A stretch of DNA of 64,000 nt from Flagellimonas aurea (GTDB lineage: Bacteria; Bacteroidota; Bacteroidia; Flavobacteriales; Flavobacteriaceae): the NCBI RefSeq assembly GCF_017313785.1, contig NZ_JAFLNL010000004.1, forward strand, positions 186,001-250,000, read 5' to 3'. Numbering within the stretch: the first letter of the stretch is position 1; each line of letters opens with the position of its first letter. The notes under the pieces are model-generated. The model saw only the letters and a list, made by a program, of their open reading frames with translations, made no database searches and was not told the origin of the DNA. Below are positions 17,442 to 25,214 of this stretch, one piece after another. Both the position numbers and the translations under genes were made by a program.

Positions 17442-17862
17442 CATAGAAAAGATATTGGAAAAGTATTTCGAGGCCACTGCAACAGTGGGCGAAGAAAGAA
17501 CATTAAGGGAGTATTTTTCACAAGATGAGGTAGCCCCTCACTTGGAGCAGTACAAACCTATGTTCAACTACTTTTCCATGGCCAAGGAAGAAAAGTACAC
17601 CAAGCAGGTACCATTAAAACCTAGAGTAAACTATTACAAGTGGCTATCCGTTGCAGCAGCAGTAGTTTTGACCTTTGGCATTTATTTTGGAAGTCAGTAT
17701 CAAGAAGAACAGCGCTTGGAACAAGAAAAGGCGGAGTACGCCTACGAAGAAACCAAAAAGGCCTTTGAGCTCTTGGCGGAAAATTTTAACAAAGGCACGG
17801 AAAAAGTGGCCTATCTAAAAGAGTTTGAAGAAGCAAAACAAAAAATTTACAACAACAATTAA
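17428..17862 (+). CDS. Single-pass membrane protein, probable anti-sigma partner
   Basis: Protein of 144 residues: a cytosolic N-terminal part of about 70 residues (EKILEKYFEATATVGEERTLREYF), one membrane helix (about 73-90, LSVAAAVVLTFGIYFG) and an Ala/Glu/Lys-rich extracytoplasmic coil. The N-terminal pattern resembles the short cytosolic segments of Bacteroidota anti-sigma-like proteins. It lacks the FecR domain of TonB-linked regulators. The start overlaps the sigma gene by 14 bases, which favours a functional pair. The anti-sigma role is inferred from position and topology. Confidence 0.78.
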   Translation: MELGNIEKILEKYFEATATVGEERTLREYFSQDEVAPHLEQYKPMFNYFSMAKEEKYTKQVPLKPRVNYYKWLSVAAAVVLTFGIYFGSQYQEEQRLEQEKAEYAYEETKKAFELLAENFNKGTEKVAYLKEFEEAKQKIYNNN

Positions 17863-17875
17863 AAAACGTATCAAC

Positions 17876-18415
17876 ATGAAAAAGTATATTTTAATCACAG
17901 TAATGGCTTTATTGCCTTTGGCAGGGTTTTCACAATCACTTTTTGATAAGTTTGAGGACCTCGACGATGTAACATCCGTAGTGGTGAACAAAAGTATGTT
18001 CAATCTGCTCGCAAAAATCGATGTGGAGGTGGATGATCCAGAAGCACGGGATTTTATGGATATTGCCAGCAGCCTAAAAAGCCTAAAGGTGTTTACCACC
18101 GAGAACAAGAAAATCGGGGAAGACATGAAATCCTCTGTGGACAGCTACCTAAAATCTTCCAAAATGGAAGAGCTGATGAGGGTAAAGGACAAGGATGCCA
18201 ACGTAAAGTTCTACATCAAAGAAGGTAGGGATTCCGACCACGTGAGCGAGCTGCTTATGTTCGTTACCGGAATAAACAACGTTGAGGCCAATGGGCATAA
18301 ATTTGAGACCGTGATTTTATCCCTTACCGGAGATATTGACCTGAACAAAATAAGTTCCTTGACCAAAAAAATGAATTTGCCCGAAGAACTCAACGAAGCT
18401 GGCAAGAAGAACTAA
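17876..18415 (+). CDS. DUF4252 exported protein
   Basis: Exported protein of 179 residues. I chose the ATG at 17876, which gives a clean signal peptide ending PLAGFSQ; a longer in-frame start at 17825 would lie inside the upstream gene. The mature part (LFDKFEDLDDVTSVVVNKSMFNLL, then a long acidic body with IKEGRDSDHVSELLMFVTG) matches DUF4252 as I know it. Function is unknown. It lies 13 nt after the membrane protein and 113 nt before a second DUF4252 gene. Confidence 0.85.
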   Translation: MKKYILITVMALLPLAGFSQSLFDKFEDLDDVTSVVVNKSMFNLLAKIDVEVDDPEARDFMDIASSLKSLKVFTTENKKIGEDMKSSVDSYLKSSKMEELMRVKDKDANVKFYIKEGRDSDHVSELLMFVTGINNVEANGHKFETVILSLTGDIDLNKISSLTKKMNLPEELNEAGKKN

Positions 18416-18423
18416 TCACACTT

Positions 18424-18490
18424 CGGTTGACAATAATCGGAAGGGAATTGTAACAAAACACAGAAACTCCCAACTTATTATTGTCAATCG
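18424..18490. repeat. Long inverted repeat between the two DUF4252 genes
   Basis: CGGTTGACAATAAT (18424-18437) pairs with ATTATTGTCAATCG (18477-18490) over 14 positions, including one G-U, around a 39-base loop. A short T run (ATTTTTAG) follows the second arm. It could be a processing or attenuating hairpin in the mRNA, or a DNA-binding site. Confidence 0.6.
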
Positions 18491-18528
18491 ATTTTTAGAT
18501 TTCAAAATCAATCAAAAAAATAGAAAAG

Positions 18529-19068
18529 ATGAAACACATTATTAAAACCGTATTGTTAGCCGGAGCAGTGCTTCTGGCTTCCTGTGCTTCGCAGCCAAGT
18601 CTGCAGGAGTATTACGTGGACAACTCGGAGAACCCCAATTTTTTATCCATAGATGTACCTGCCAGTATTCTTAAAATGGACGGGATAGATTTGAACCCGA
18701 CACAAAAAGAAGCCATTGAATCCTTGAGAAAATTCAACTTATTGGCCTTCAAGAAGAATGCCGATAATGAAGCAGAGTACGAAATTGAAAAGAAAAGAGT
18801 TCGAGAGATCCTAAAAGGTGATGACTTTGTGGAACTGATGAAAATCAATTCAAAATACGGAAAAGGAGTCATTAAATATTTGGGCGATGAAGACGCTATC
18901 GATGAAGTGATCATTTATGGAGATAGTGAGGATAAAGGCTTTGCCTTGGTAAGAGTACTTGGCAAGAATATGAACCCCGCCCACATTGTCCAATTAATGC
19001 AGGCCATCCAAAAATCCGATTACAAAGGTGAGGGACTTGGCGAAATCGGGGACTTTTTAAAGGGCTAA
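18529..19068 (+). CDS. DUF4252 lipoprotein
   Basis: Lipoprotein of 179 residues with lipobox VLLASCASQ. The body (NFLSIDVPASILKM, then LRKFNLLAFKKN, VIIYGDSEDKGFALVRVLGKNMNPAHIVQLMQAI) resembles DUF4252, like its upstream neighbour, though similarity between the two is low except in the C-terminal helix-strand pattern. It ends the sigma-factor module and is followed 22 nt later by an intrinsic terminator. Function is unknown; envelope location is inferred from the lipobox. Confidence 0.84.
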   Translation: MKHIIKTVLLAGAVLLASCASQPSLQEYYVDNSENPNFLSIDVPASILKMDGIDLNPTQKEAIESLRKFNLLAFKKNADNEAEYEIEKKRVREILKGDDFVELMKINSKYGKGVIKYLGDEDAIDEVIIYGDSEDKGFALVRVLGKNMNPAHIVQLMQAIQKSDYKGEGLGEIGDFLKG

Positions 19069-19090
19069 GACCAATCATCATAACTTCAAT

Positions 19091-19120
19091 TAAGGGCGAC
19101 ATTTGTCGTCCTTTTTGTTT
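19091..19120 (+). terminator. Intrinsic terminator after the DUF4252 operon
   Basis: AAGGGCGAC, loop ATTT, GTCGTCCTT forms a nine-pair stem (one G-U) followed by TTTTGTTTTT on the plus strand. Confidence 0.85.
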
Positions 19121-19205
19121 TTGGAATGTTTTGAACGAATAAATGAGTGACCTAGTTTAGTATCTTAGTGTCTCATTATAAGAAAACTAACAAAACCAAA
19201 ACATC

Positions 19206-20021
19206 ATGGAGAAAGCACAAGAATGGTTCGATTATGGGGTTGAACTGGCAAAGGATTTTGGCCCAAAACTGGTAACGGCACTCCTCATTTATCTCGTAGG
19301 AATGTGGGTGGTAAAAAAGATAGTTGGGGGAACCCGCACAGTAATGTCCAAAAGTAAGTACGATCAGTCTCTTCAAAAATTCCTACTTAACTTATTTTCT
19401 TGGGCCTTAAAAATTTTTCTGATCATAATCGTGATCTCCCGCTTGGGAGTCGATGTCACTACCTTTGCTGCGGTAATCGCTGCGGCCGGCCTTGCCGTGG
19501 GACTTGCTCTTCAAGGGTCGCTCTCCAATTTTGCCGGCGGAGTCCTCATCATGATTTTTAAACCCTATAAAATTGATGATCTTATTGAAGCACAGGGTGT
19601 TTTGGGCAAGGTAAAGGGCATCGAAATATTTACGACCAAATTGGTAACACCGCAAAACAGACTGGCCATTGTGCCGAACGGGGCCATGGCCAACGGGAAC
19701 ATCATCAATTATACCGCCGAAGGCAAGATAAGGGTGGACACGGTCATAGGTGTGGGATACGGCGAGGATATCAAAAAGACAAAGGAGGTATTGCTAAAGG
19801 TGTTGACCTCCAACGACAAAGTACTCACGGACCCTGCGCCCTCGGTAAACGTGATGGAATTGGCTGACAGCTCAGTGAATTTTGCCGTTCGTCCCTTTTG
19901 CAAGCCAGAAGATTATTGGGATGTGTATTTCGCCACCCACGAAAATTGTAAAATCGCTCTTGACGAAGCTGGAATCGAAATCCCTTATCCGCACAGAGTT
20001 CAGATACAAAAAGAAAGCTGA
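19206..20021 (+). CDS. Small-conductance mechanosensitive channel (MscS family)
   Basis: Inner-membrane pore protein of 271 residues that would release solutes on hypo-osmotic shock. Three membrane helices fit the MscS minimal layout: about 20-38, 60-80 and the pore helix with AAAGLAVGLALQGSLSNFAGG (about 93-115), followed by the beta domain starting VLIMIFKPYKIDDLIEA and the C-terminal alpha-beta vestibule. Length is near E. coli MscS (286). It stands alone, between the DUF4252 terminator and convergent purB. Confidence 0.94.
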   Translation: MEKAQEWFDYGVELAKDFGPKLVTALLIYLVGMWVVKKIVGGTRTVMSKSKYDQSLQKFLLNLFSWALKIFLIIIVISRLGVDVTTFAAVIAAAGLAVGLALQGSLSNFAGGVLIMIFKPYKIDDLIEAQGVLGKVKGIEIFTTKLVTPQNRLAIVPNGAMANGNIINYTAEGKIRVDTVIGVGYGEDIKKTKEVLLKVLTSNDKVLTDPAPSVNVMELADSSVNFAVRPFCKPEDYWDVYFATHENCKIALDEAGIEIPYPHRVQIQKES

Positions 20022-20054
20022 AAAAGAGTATTGCTTAAAACTTGTTCAAAAAAC

Positions 20055-20092
20055 CTAAACCCCGGTGTAATTCGCTGGGGTTATTTGTTTCA
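20055..20092 (+). terminator. Possible terminator at the mscS/purB junction
   Basis: AACCCC (20058-20063) and GGGGTT (20077-20082) pair, extending inward by a G-U and a G-C, followed by TTATTTGTTT. It overlaps the purB stop codon. The T run is interrupted, so this is a weak call. Confidence 0.4.
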
Positions 20093-21398
20093 GTTCAGTT
20101 TTGATGGCATCCGAAACCTTCAAAGTTTCAATAAAATCGGCAATGGATTTCTGGTTGATTTTCTCGTTGGTACGTGTCAAACCTTTCAAAGCTTCATATG
20201 GGTTGGGATAGCCTTCCCTTCTTAAAATTGTCTGGATAGCTTCCGCAACAACGGCCCAATTGTCCTCCAGATCCTGTTCAAACTTGGCTTGGTTCAGCAC
20301 CAACTTGTTCAAACCCTTTAAAGTGGATTGAAACCCGACAATGGTATGTGCAAAGGGTACTCCCACATTCCTTAAAACGGTACTGTCCGTTAGGTCACGC
20401 TGCAAACGGGAAATGGGCAATTTTGCCGATAAATGCTCAAAAATTGCATTGGCCAAGCCTAAATTTCCTTCAGAGTTCTCAAAATCGATGGGGTTTACCT
20501 TGTGCGGCATGGCAGATGAACCGACTTCCCCTTTTTTGATTTTCTGTTTAAAGTAGTCCATAGAGATATAGGTCCACATATCTCTGTTCAGGTCTATCAA
20601 AATGGTGTTGATACGTTTGAGGCAATCAAACAAAGCAGCCATATGGTCATAATGCTCAATTTGAGTGGTCGGGAATGAATGGTGCAGGCCTAGCTTTTCT
20701 TGTACAAACTGTTTTCCAAATGCCCTCCAATCATTGGTTGGGTAAGCTACTTTATGGGCATTATAATTTCCGGTTGCACCCCCAAATTTTGCAGCACTGG
20801 GTATATCGTTCAATAAATTGAACTGCTCCTTAAATCGCTCCACAAAAACATCGATTTCCTTGCCCAAACGGGTAGGGGATGCCGGCTGACCGTGTGTTCT
20901 GGCCAACATGGGGATATTTTCCCATTCCGTGGTAAGTGCTTTTAATTTTTCAAATACGTCCAAATAAGATGGAATGTAAACATCGTTTATGGCCTCTTTA
21001 ATGGAAAGTGGTATTGCTGTGTTGTTGATATCTTGTGAAGTCAATCCAAAATGGATGAACTCTTTGTACTTTTGAAGATCTAAAGCATCAAACTTTTGCT
21101 TGATGAAGTATTCCACCGCTTTTACATCGTGATTGGTAGTTTTTTCAATATTCTTGATCGCCTGCGCATCTTCCGTAGAAAATTCTTGATAGATTTTCTG
21201 TAACTCAGGGAACAAAGCTGTGTTGAAATCGGCCAGTTGAGGTAAAGGAATCTCGCAAAGCGCTATAAAATACTCAATCTCTACCAGTACACGGTATTTG
21301 ATAAGGGCTTCTTCCGAAAAATAGTCTTTTAAGGCTTTGGTCTTGTTTCTATATCTACCGTCGATCGGCGAAATGGCGTTTAGTGGTGTCAGCGACAT
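20055..21398 (-). CDS. purB: Adenylosuccinate lyase
   Basis: Acts twice in purine synthesis: SAICAR to AICAR and adenylosuccinate to AMP, each releasing fumarate (EC 4.3.2.2). I start at the ATG at 21398 (MSLTPLNAISPIDGRY), the usual N-terminus; an in-frame start 54 bases upstream would run into the neighbouring gene. That gives 447 residues. The superfamily signature GSSAMPHKVNPIDFENSEGN and the substrate motif ARTHGQPASPTRLGKE are intact. A 190-residue unknown gene lies directly upstream. Confidence 0.97.
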   Translation of the reverse strand: MSLTPLNAISPIDGRYRNKTKALKDYFSEEALIKYRVLVEIEYFIALCEIPLPQLADFNTALFPELQKIYQEFSTEDAQAIKNIEKTTNHDVKAVEYFIKQKFDALDLQKYKEFIHFGLTSQDINNTAIPLSIKEAINDVYIPSYLDVFEKLKALTTEWENIPMLARTHGQPASPTRLGKEIDVFVERFKEQFNLLNDIPSAAKFGGATGNYNAHKVAYPTNDWRAFGKQFVQEKLGLHHSFPTTQIEHYDHMAALFDCLKRINTILIDLNRDMWTYISMDYFKQKIKKGEVGSSAMPHKVNPIDFENSEGNLGLANAIFEHLSAKLPISRLQRDLTDSTVLRNVGVPFAHTIVGFQSTLKGLNKLVLNQAKFEQDLEDNWAVVAEAIQTILRREGYPNPYEALKGLTRTNEKINQKSIADFIETLKVSDAIKTELKQITPANYTGV

Positions 21399-21444
21399 GG
21401 TCCAGAAAATTTTGAAAGGGTCAAAGATACTTAAACGTTGCGGT

Positions 21445-22017
21445 TTAGACACCCAAACCGGTCAACTTATCCAGAGTTTTTTTTGCACGGTTCTGGTATC
21501 CTGTTGTCCCCGAAGCATAGCTTTCTTCCAGAACCAGTTTAAGTTCGGGATGGACCCAATCAAATTTTAGCCCCAGATAGTAAAGACTGGTCATGGCAAA
21601 AACCTTGGGCGCCACATTCATGGGGCCGATGAGCCAATCAAAACAAGCGGTAACCATGCTCTCCAAATGTTTATCCTTTACATTTTTAACAAAAAGCGGG
21701 TGCTTTTTCCTAAAATACGCTTCGCAGACCATTTCACATACATGGGCAATGGGCCTAATACAGGATTCGGACTTTAATTTGGCCAATCCATTTGTAAACT
21801 CATCAATAAAGGGGATTAGAAAAACAAGTTGCTTCCGCATCAAGTGGTCAAAGGTCCAACTCGCATTGAACTTACCCTCTTTGTCTTCAATCAAAACCTT
21901 CTGATAAAGCACCTGTGCCAACAAGGGCTCATCTTCCAATTGAAGCACCAAGCCATCTATCTGGGATTTTGATATCCTACCGGAATCAAGTGCGGTATAA
22001 AGCTGTTCTTCTGTCAC
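21445..22017 (-). CDS. Conserved unknown protein upstream of purB
   Basis: Predicted cytosolic helical protein of 190 residues, with no signal peptide or membrane segment. Repeating amphipathic helices (for example LEDEPLLAQVLYQKVL, IRPIAHVCEMVCEAYF, MVTACFDWLIGPMNVAPKVFAM) suggest a HEAT-like alpha solenoid. No active-site motif is visible. It ends 46 nt before the purB start on the same strand, so co-transcription is likely. Any purB-like name for homologues would be borrowed from the neighbour; nothing here resembles the lyase. Confidence 0.75.
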   Translation of the reverse strand: MTEEQLYTALDSGRISKSQIDGLVLQLEDEPLLAQVLYQKVLIEDKEGKFNASWTFDHLMRKQLVFLIPFIDEFTNGLAKLKSESCIRPIAHVCEMVCEAYFRKKHPLFVKNVKDKHLESMVTACFDWLIGPMNVAPKVFAMTSLYYLGLKFDWVHPELKLVLEESYASGTTGYQNRAKKTLDKLTGLGV

Positions 22018-22052
22018 AAAAAATCAATACATTTATGTAAATCCAAGGAAAA

Positions 22053-22505
22053 ATGAAAATAGTAAAAAAAATAGCAATTGTCCTCTTGATCGTATTGATC
22101 GGGATGCAATTTTACCGTCCCGAAAAGAATAAGGCCGAAGGTGATTATGTGGCTGCTTTTGAAGCTGAGACCCAACCCTCCGTTGAGGTAAAACAAATTT
22201 TAAAGACCGCCTGCTACGATTGCCACAGTGCCAATACGGAGTATCCTTGGTACAACAACATAGCTCCGGTTTCCTACTGGTTGGCCGATCATATCGAGGA
22301 CGGAAAGCGACATTTGAATTTTTCCGATTGGGAAAATTATGATTCTAAAAAGAAAGATCACAAACTTGAAGAAGTAATCGAAGAGGTGAAAGAAGGCAAA
22401 ATGCCCTTGAATGAGTACACATGGACCCATGCCGACGCTAATTTGTCCGAAGACCAGATAAGTGCATTGTTGGCCTGGGCAAACAATGCCAGAGCTAATT
22501 ATTAA
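22053..22505 (+). CDS. Haem-binding domain protein with a CXXCH motif
   Basis: Membrane-anchored protein of 150 residues with one N-terminal helix (about 6-21). The extracytoplasmic part contains CYDCHS, a c-type haem attachment motif, in the context LKTACYDCHSANTEYPWYNNIAPVSYWL, which I recognise as the Bacteroidota Haem_bd domain. A probable role is in periplasmic redox or haem binding; partners are unknown. It is divergent from the purB-upstream gene (35 nt between starts) and its 3' end overlaps the convergent Sir2 gene by 11 bases. Confidence 0.88.
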   Translation: MKIVKKIAIVLLIVLIGMQFYRPEKNKAEGDYVAAFEAETQPSVEVKQILKTACYDCHSANTEYPWYNNIAPVSYWLADHIEDGKRHLNFSDWENYDSKKKDHKLEEVIEEVKEGKMPLNEYTWTHADANLSEDQISALLAWANNARANY

Positions 22506-23187
22506 TTAACTGTTCAACCAGTTCAGGAGTCCCTTCCGAAGCAGTTTTTGGGATAATACTGAGGTTTTTAAAATCGGACTGTTTAATGTTGGGCCGTGGA
22601 TCTATAAAATAAATAGGTGTATCCTCCGGAGTATAGTGAATCAAACTTGCTGCGGGGTAAACTTGCATAGACGTTCCCACAATAATCAAAATGTCCGCTT
22701 GTTGGGTAATCTCGGCAGCAGTTTTCAACATCGGCACCATTTCGCCAAACCATACAATATGGGGGCGTAATTGATGTCCGTTTTCGTCGGTATCGCCTAG
22801 AATCAAATTTTTTTTCCAGTCCAAAATATGATTTTCGTCTACGGTACTCCGCACTTTAAAAAGTTCACCGTGCAAATGGACCACATGGGAGCTACCGGCC
22901 TGTTCGTGCAGGTTGTCCACATTTTGGGTGATGATGCTCACATCGAACGCCTGTTCCAGCTCAGCCAGTGCCAAATGGCCTTTGTTGGGCGAAACATTCA
23001 ATAATTGTCGTCTTCGTTGGTTGTAAAATTCGAGTACCAGTTCCGGGTTTTTGGCAAATCCTTGTGGAGAGGCTACTTGCATTACATCATGGCCTTCCCA
23101 CAGACCATTTTCATCACGAAAGGTCTTAAGCCCACTTTCGGCGCTCATTCCAGCTCCGGTAAGTACTACAATTTTTTGTTTGGGCAT
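22495..23187 (-). CDS. Sir2-family NAD-dependent deacylase, likely desuccinylase
   Basis: NAD-dependent protein lysine deacylase of 230 residues. I start at the ATG at 23187 (MPKQKIVVLTGAG), since the longer frame runs into the upstream gene. Motifs present: GAGMSAESG (11-19), TQNVDNLHEQAG (87-98) and the catalytic His106 in HLHGEL. Tyr55 and Arg58 form the Y-x-x-R pair that in SIRT5/CobB-type enzymes binds succinyl or malonyl lysine. The region 110-150, where zinc cysteines normally occur, has no Cys at all. It lies 7 nt after the DJ-1-like lipoprotein gene. Confidence 0.9.
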   Translation of the reverse strand: MPKQKIVVLTGAGMSAESGLKTFRDENGLWEGHDVMQVASPQGFAKNPELVLEFYNQRRRQLLNVSPNKGHLALAELEQAFDVSIITQNVDNLHEQAGSSHVVHLHGELFKVRSTVDENHILDWKKNLILGDTDENGHQLRPHIVWFGEMVPMLKTAAEITQQADILIIVGTSMQVYPAASLIHYTPEDTPIYFIDPRPNIKQSDFKNLSIIPKTASEGTPELVEQLINN

Positions 23188-23194
23188 AATTAAA

Positions 23195-23950
23195 TTATTG
23201 TCTGTTCCAGTTTTTAAGACGGTCCAAATACAGATAACTCTCGACAAAATCACGATGCTCACTACTTGTCATGGTTTCCAGTAGATTCAACGCGGATATA
23301 TAACTTGCCAAGTTCCCATTGGAGGAGTAAAACTTACCATCTTTCACAAAAGTTACCAAACTATCGTCCTGAACTTTTAAGTTGGGATAATCCTTTTGTA
23401 ACTGTTCACCGCCACCTATCCAAGTTACAATTTTCTTGCCGTCCGCAATTCCAGACTTACCAATCAGCTGTGCGCCGGCACAATTACTTACCGTGTATTG
23501 GGTTTCTTCATTTTTTCTTTTGATGAATTCCACGATTTTATCGTTGTGTACCTGCGCATACATATCGTAAGCACTGGGAACAAACAATGCAGTCAATTTG
23601 GGGCAATTGTCAAAAGTGTAATCGGGAACAAAATGCATGCCTTCTTCAGTGGTTATCGGGTTTTCTGTCTCTGCTATTGTGATCACGTTAAAAAGTTGTT
23701 CTCCATCCGCCGACGGTTTTGCAAATACGTCAGAGGTTGCCACAACTTCGCTTTGAAGTACTCCGTTATACATTAAAAGTCCGATTGTAGGCAAGTTTTC
23801 CTTGAATGGCTTTAAGTGTTTGGTCAATGTATCCGATTGGATTCCGGAGGACTGATTTTCGGATAGGTCACCTTTAACTGAGTTTTCGGACTTATTGGTA
23901 TTACAGCTAGAAAGTAAAACAATGAGCAACAGAACCAGAGGAGTTTTCAT
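23195..23950 (-). CDS. DJ-1/PfpI-like lipoprotein
   Basis: Lipoprotein of 251 residues, lipobox VLLSSCNTN followed by a Ser/Asn-rich linker. The mature part has the DJ-1/PfpI fold: IGLLMYNGVLQSE with the conserved acidic position replaced by Asn-Gly surroundings, ALFVPSAYD, and the nucleophile elbow VSNCAGAQLIGKSG with Cys. A second half GKKIVTWIGGGEQLQKDYPNLKVQDDSLVTF matches glutamine-amidotransferase-like members. It immediately precedes the Sir2 gene. Enzymatic activity (glyoxalase, protease or chaperone-like) cannot be decided. Confidence 0.85.
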   Translation of the reverse strand: MKTPLVLLLIVLLSSCNTNKSENSVKGDLSENQSSGIQSDTLTKHLKPFKENLPTIGLLMYNGVLQSEVVATSDVFAKPSADGEQLFNVITIAETENPITTEEGMHFVPDYTFDNCPKLTALFVPSAYDMYAQVHNDKIVEFIKRKNEETQYTVSNCAGAQLIGKSGIADGKKIVTWIGGGEQLQKDYPNLKVQDDSLVTFVKDGKFYSSNGNLASYISALNLLETMTSSEHRDFVESYLYLDRLKNWNRQ

Positions 23951-24046
23951 ATCTCTATTTTGATTGGGTTAAATTTATCTTTCACAAAGCTACCTCTCAA
24001 AAGCGGAATAAAAATTAAACTGGTTTAAGAAGATTTTTTAAAAGGG

Positions 24047-25186
24047 TCATCTTTCTATAAGTATATCCAAGATTATACTCTTGAACATGGAAACTCCAGT
24101 TGAAAGTAGTTCATCGGGGAAATCATAATCAGCATTGTGCAGAGCGGGTGTAGAAACTCCTGAACCTATGCCGAACATTACGGTTTTGTAGGATTTGGAA
24201 AACCAACCAAAATCTTCCCCAAATTTGAACGGCGTTTTTCTTTGGATTATGGACAAATTATTTGCCTCTGCTGCTTGTCGGACAAATGCATTACTTTCAC
24301 TATCAACAGAACTGGCCGGAAAATGTTCCAACCATTCCAGTTCATACCGTAGTTTGTGCTCATGGCTTATCTTCTCCACCAGCTTGATGAGTTTTGATTT
24401 CACCCCATCCATTTTAGCTGTGCTCCATGTCCGAAGTGTATAGTGCATCTCTCCGTTCGCAGGAGAGACTCCATAGGATTTTTGCCCCATGTTGATATGT
24501 ATCGGGGTTAAAAGGGCAAAACTGGAATCGGATGGCTCTGGAACGTTGAGTTCCGATATTTTTTGGATGATTTCAGAAAGACCCAAGGCGGGATTGATTC
24601 CATTTTCAGGTTCCGAGGCGTGGGATTCCTTTCCTCTAACCTTGATGATGACACTCTGAACTTCCGCAGAAAACCCATTGTCCATTAAAATGATGCTGTG
24701 CATTGGCTCTTTGGGAATATTGTGAAGCGCAAAAACGTAGTCGGGCCGTATTTTTTTGAATTTTTCATCCTCCATGACCCGTTTGGCACCCTCACCTGTT
24801 TCTTCGGCAGGCTGAAACAGCAGTACGACCGTGCCGCAAGCCAAAGGTTTACGTTCTAACCACGGTGCAAGACTGGCAATAATCGCCATATGCCCGTCGT
24901 GACCGCATTTATGGGATATTCCTTTTTTGGTGGATTTGTGGTTGAAGAAATTGGTTTCCTGTATCGGCAGGGCATCAAGTTCGCAACGAATTGCAACCGT
25001 AGGGCCTTTTTTTGAAAATCTGTATACTGCTGCCAAGCCAGCGCCACCAATTCCTTCGATAATTTCCGTGGGATGATATGGTGCCAAAAAGTTTTTTATC
25101 AATCCGGCTGTGCCATATTCCTGATTGGATATATCGGGATTTGCATGTAACAGGTGCCGTAGATCCAGTATATCTTTTTCAATCAT
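24047..25186 (-). CDS. M20 family amidohydrolase/metallopeptidase
   Basis: Predicted zinc hydrolase of 379 residues, similar to HipO/IAA-amino-acid hydrolases that cleave N-acyl amino acids. Motifs are HKCGHDGHMA (metal ligands), QPAEETGEGAKRVME (catalytic and metal Glu), and ALHNIP. A dimerisation lid domain spans about 170-280. I chose ATG 25186 (MIEKDILDLRHLLHANPD); a TTG at 25237 would overlap the upstream GH43 gene and adds no family sequence. No signal peptide, so cytosolic. It is third in a minus-strand run after the CocE-type hydrolase and GH43. Confidence 0.9.
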   Translation of the reverse strand: MIEKDILDLRHLLHANPDISNQEYGTAGLIKNFLAPYHPTEIIEGIGGAGLAAVYRFSKKGPTVAIRCELDALPIQETNFFNHKSTKKGISHKCGHDGHMAIIASLAPWLERKPLACGTVVLLFQPAEETGEGAKRVMEDEKFKKIRPDYVFALHNIPKEPMHSIILMDNGFSAEVQSVIIKVRGKESHASEPENGINPALGLSEIIQKISELNVPEPSDSSFALLTPIHINMGQKSYGVSPANGEMHYTLRTWSTAKMDGVKSKLIKLVEKISHEHKLRYELEWLEHFPASSVDSESNAFVRQAAEANNLSIIQRKTPFKFGEDFGWFSKSYKTVMFGIGSGVSTPALHNADYDFPDELLSTGVSMFKSIILDILIER

Positions 25187-25214
25187 TTGCTGAGTATTCG
25201 CGGGTTGTCCAAAA

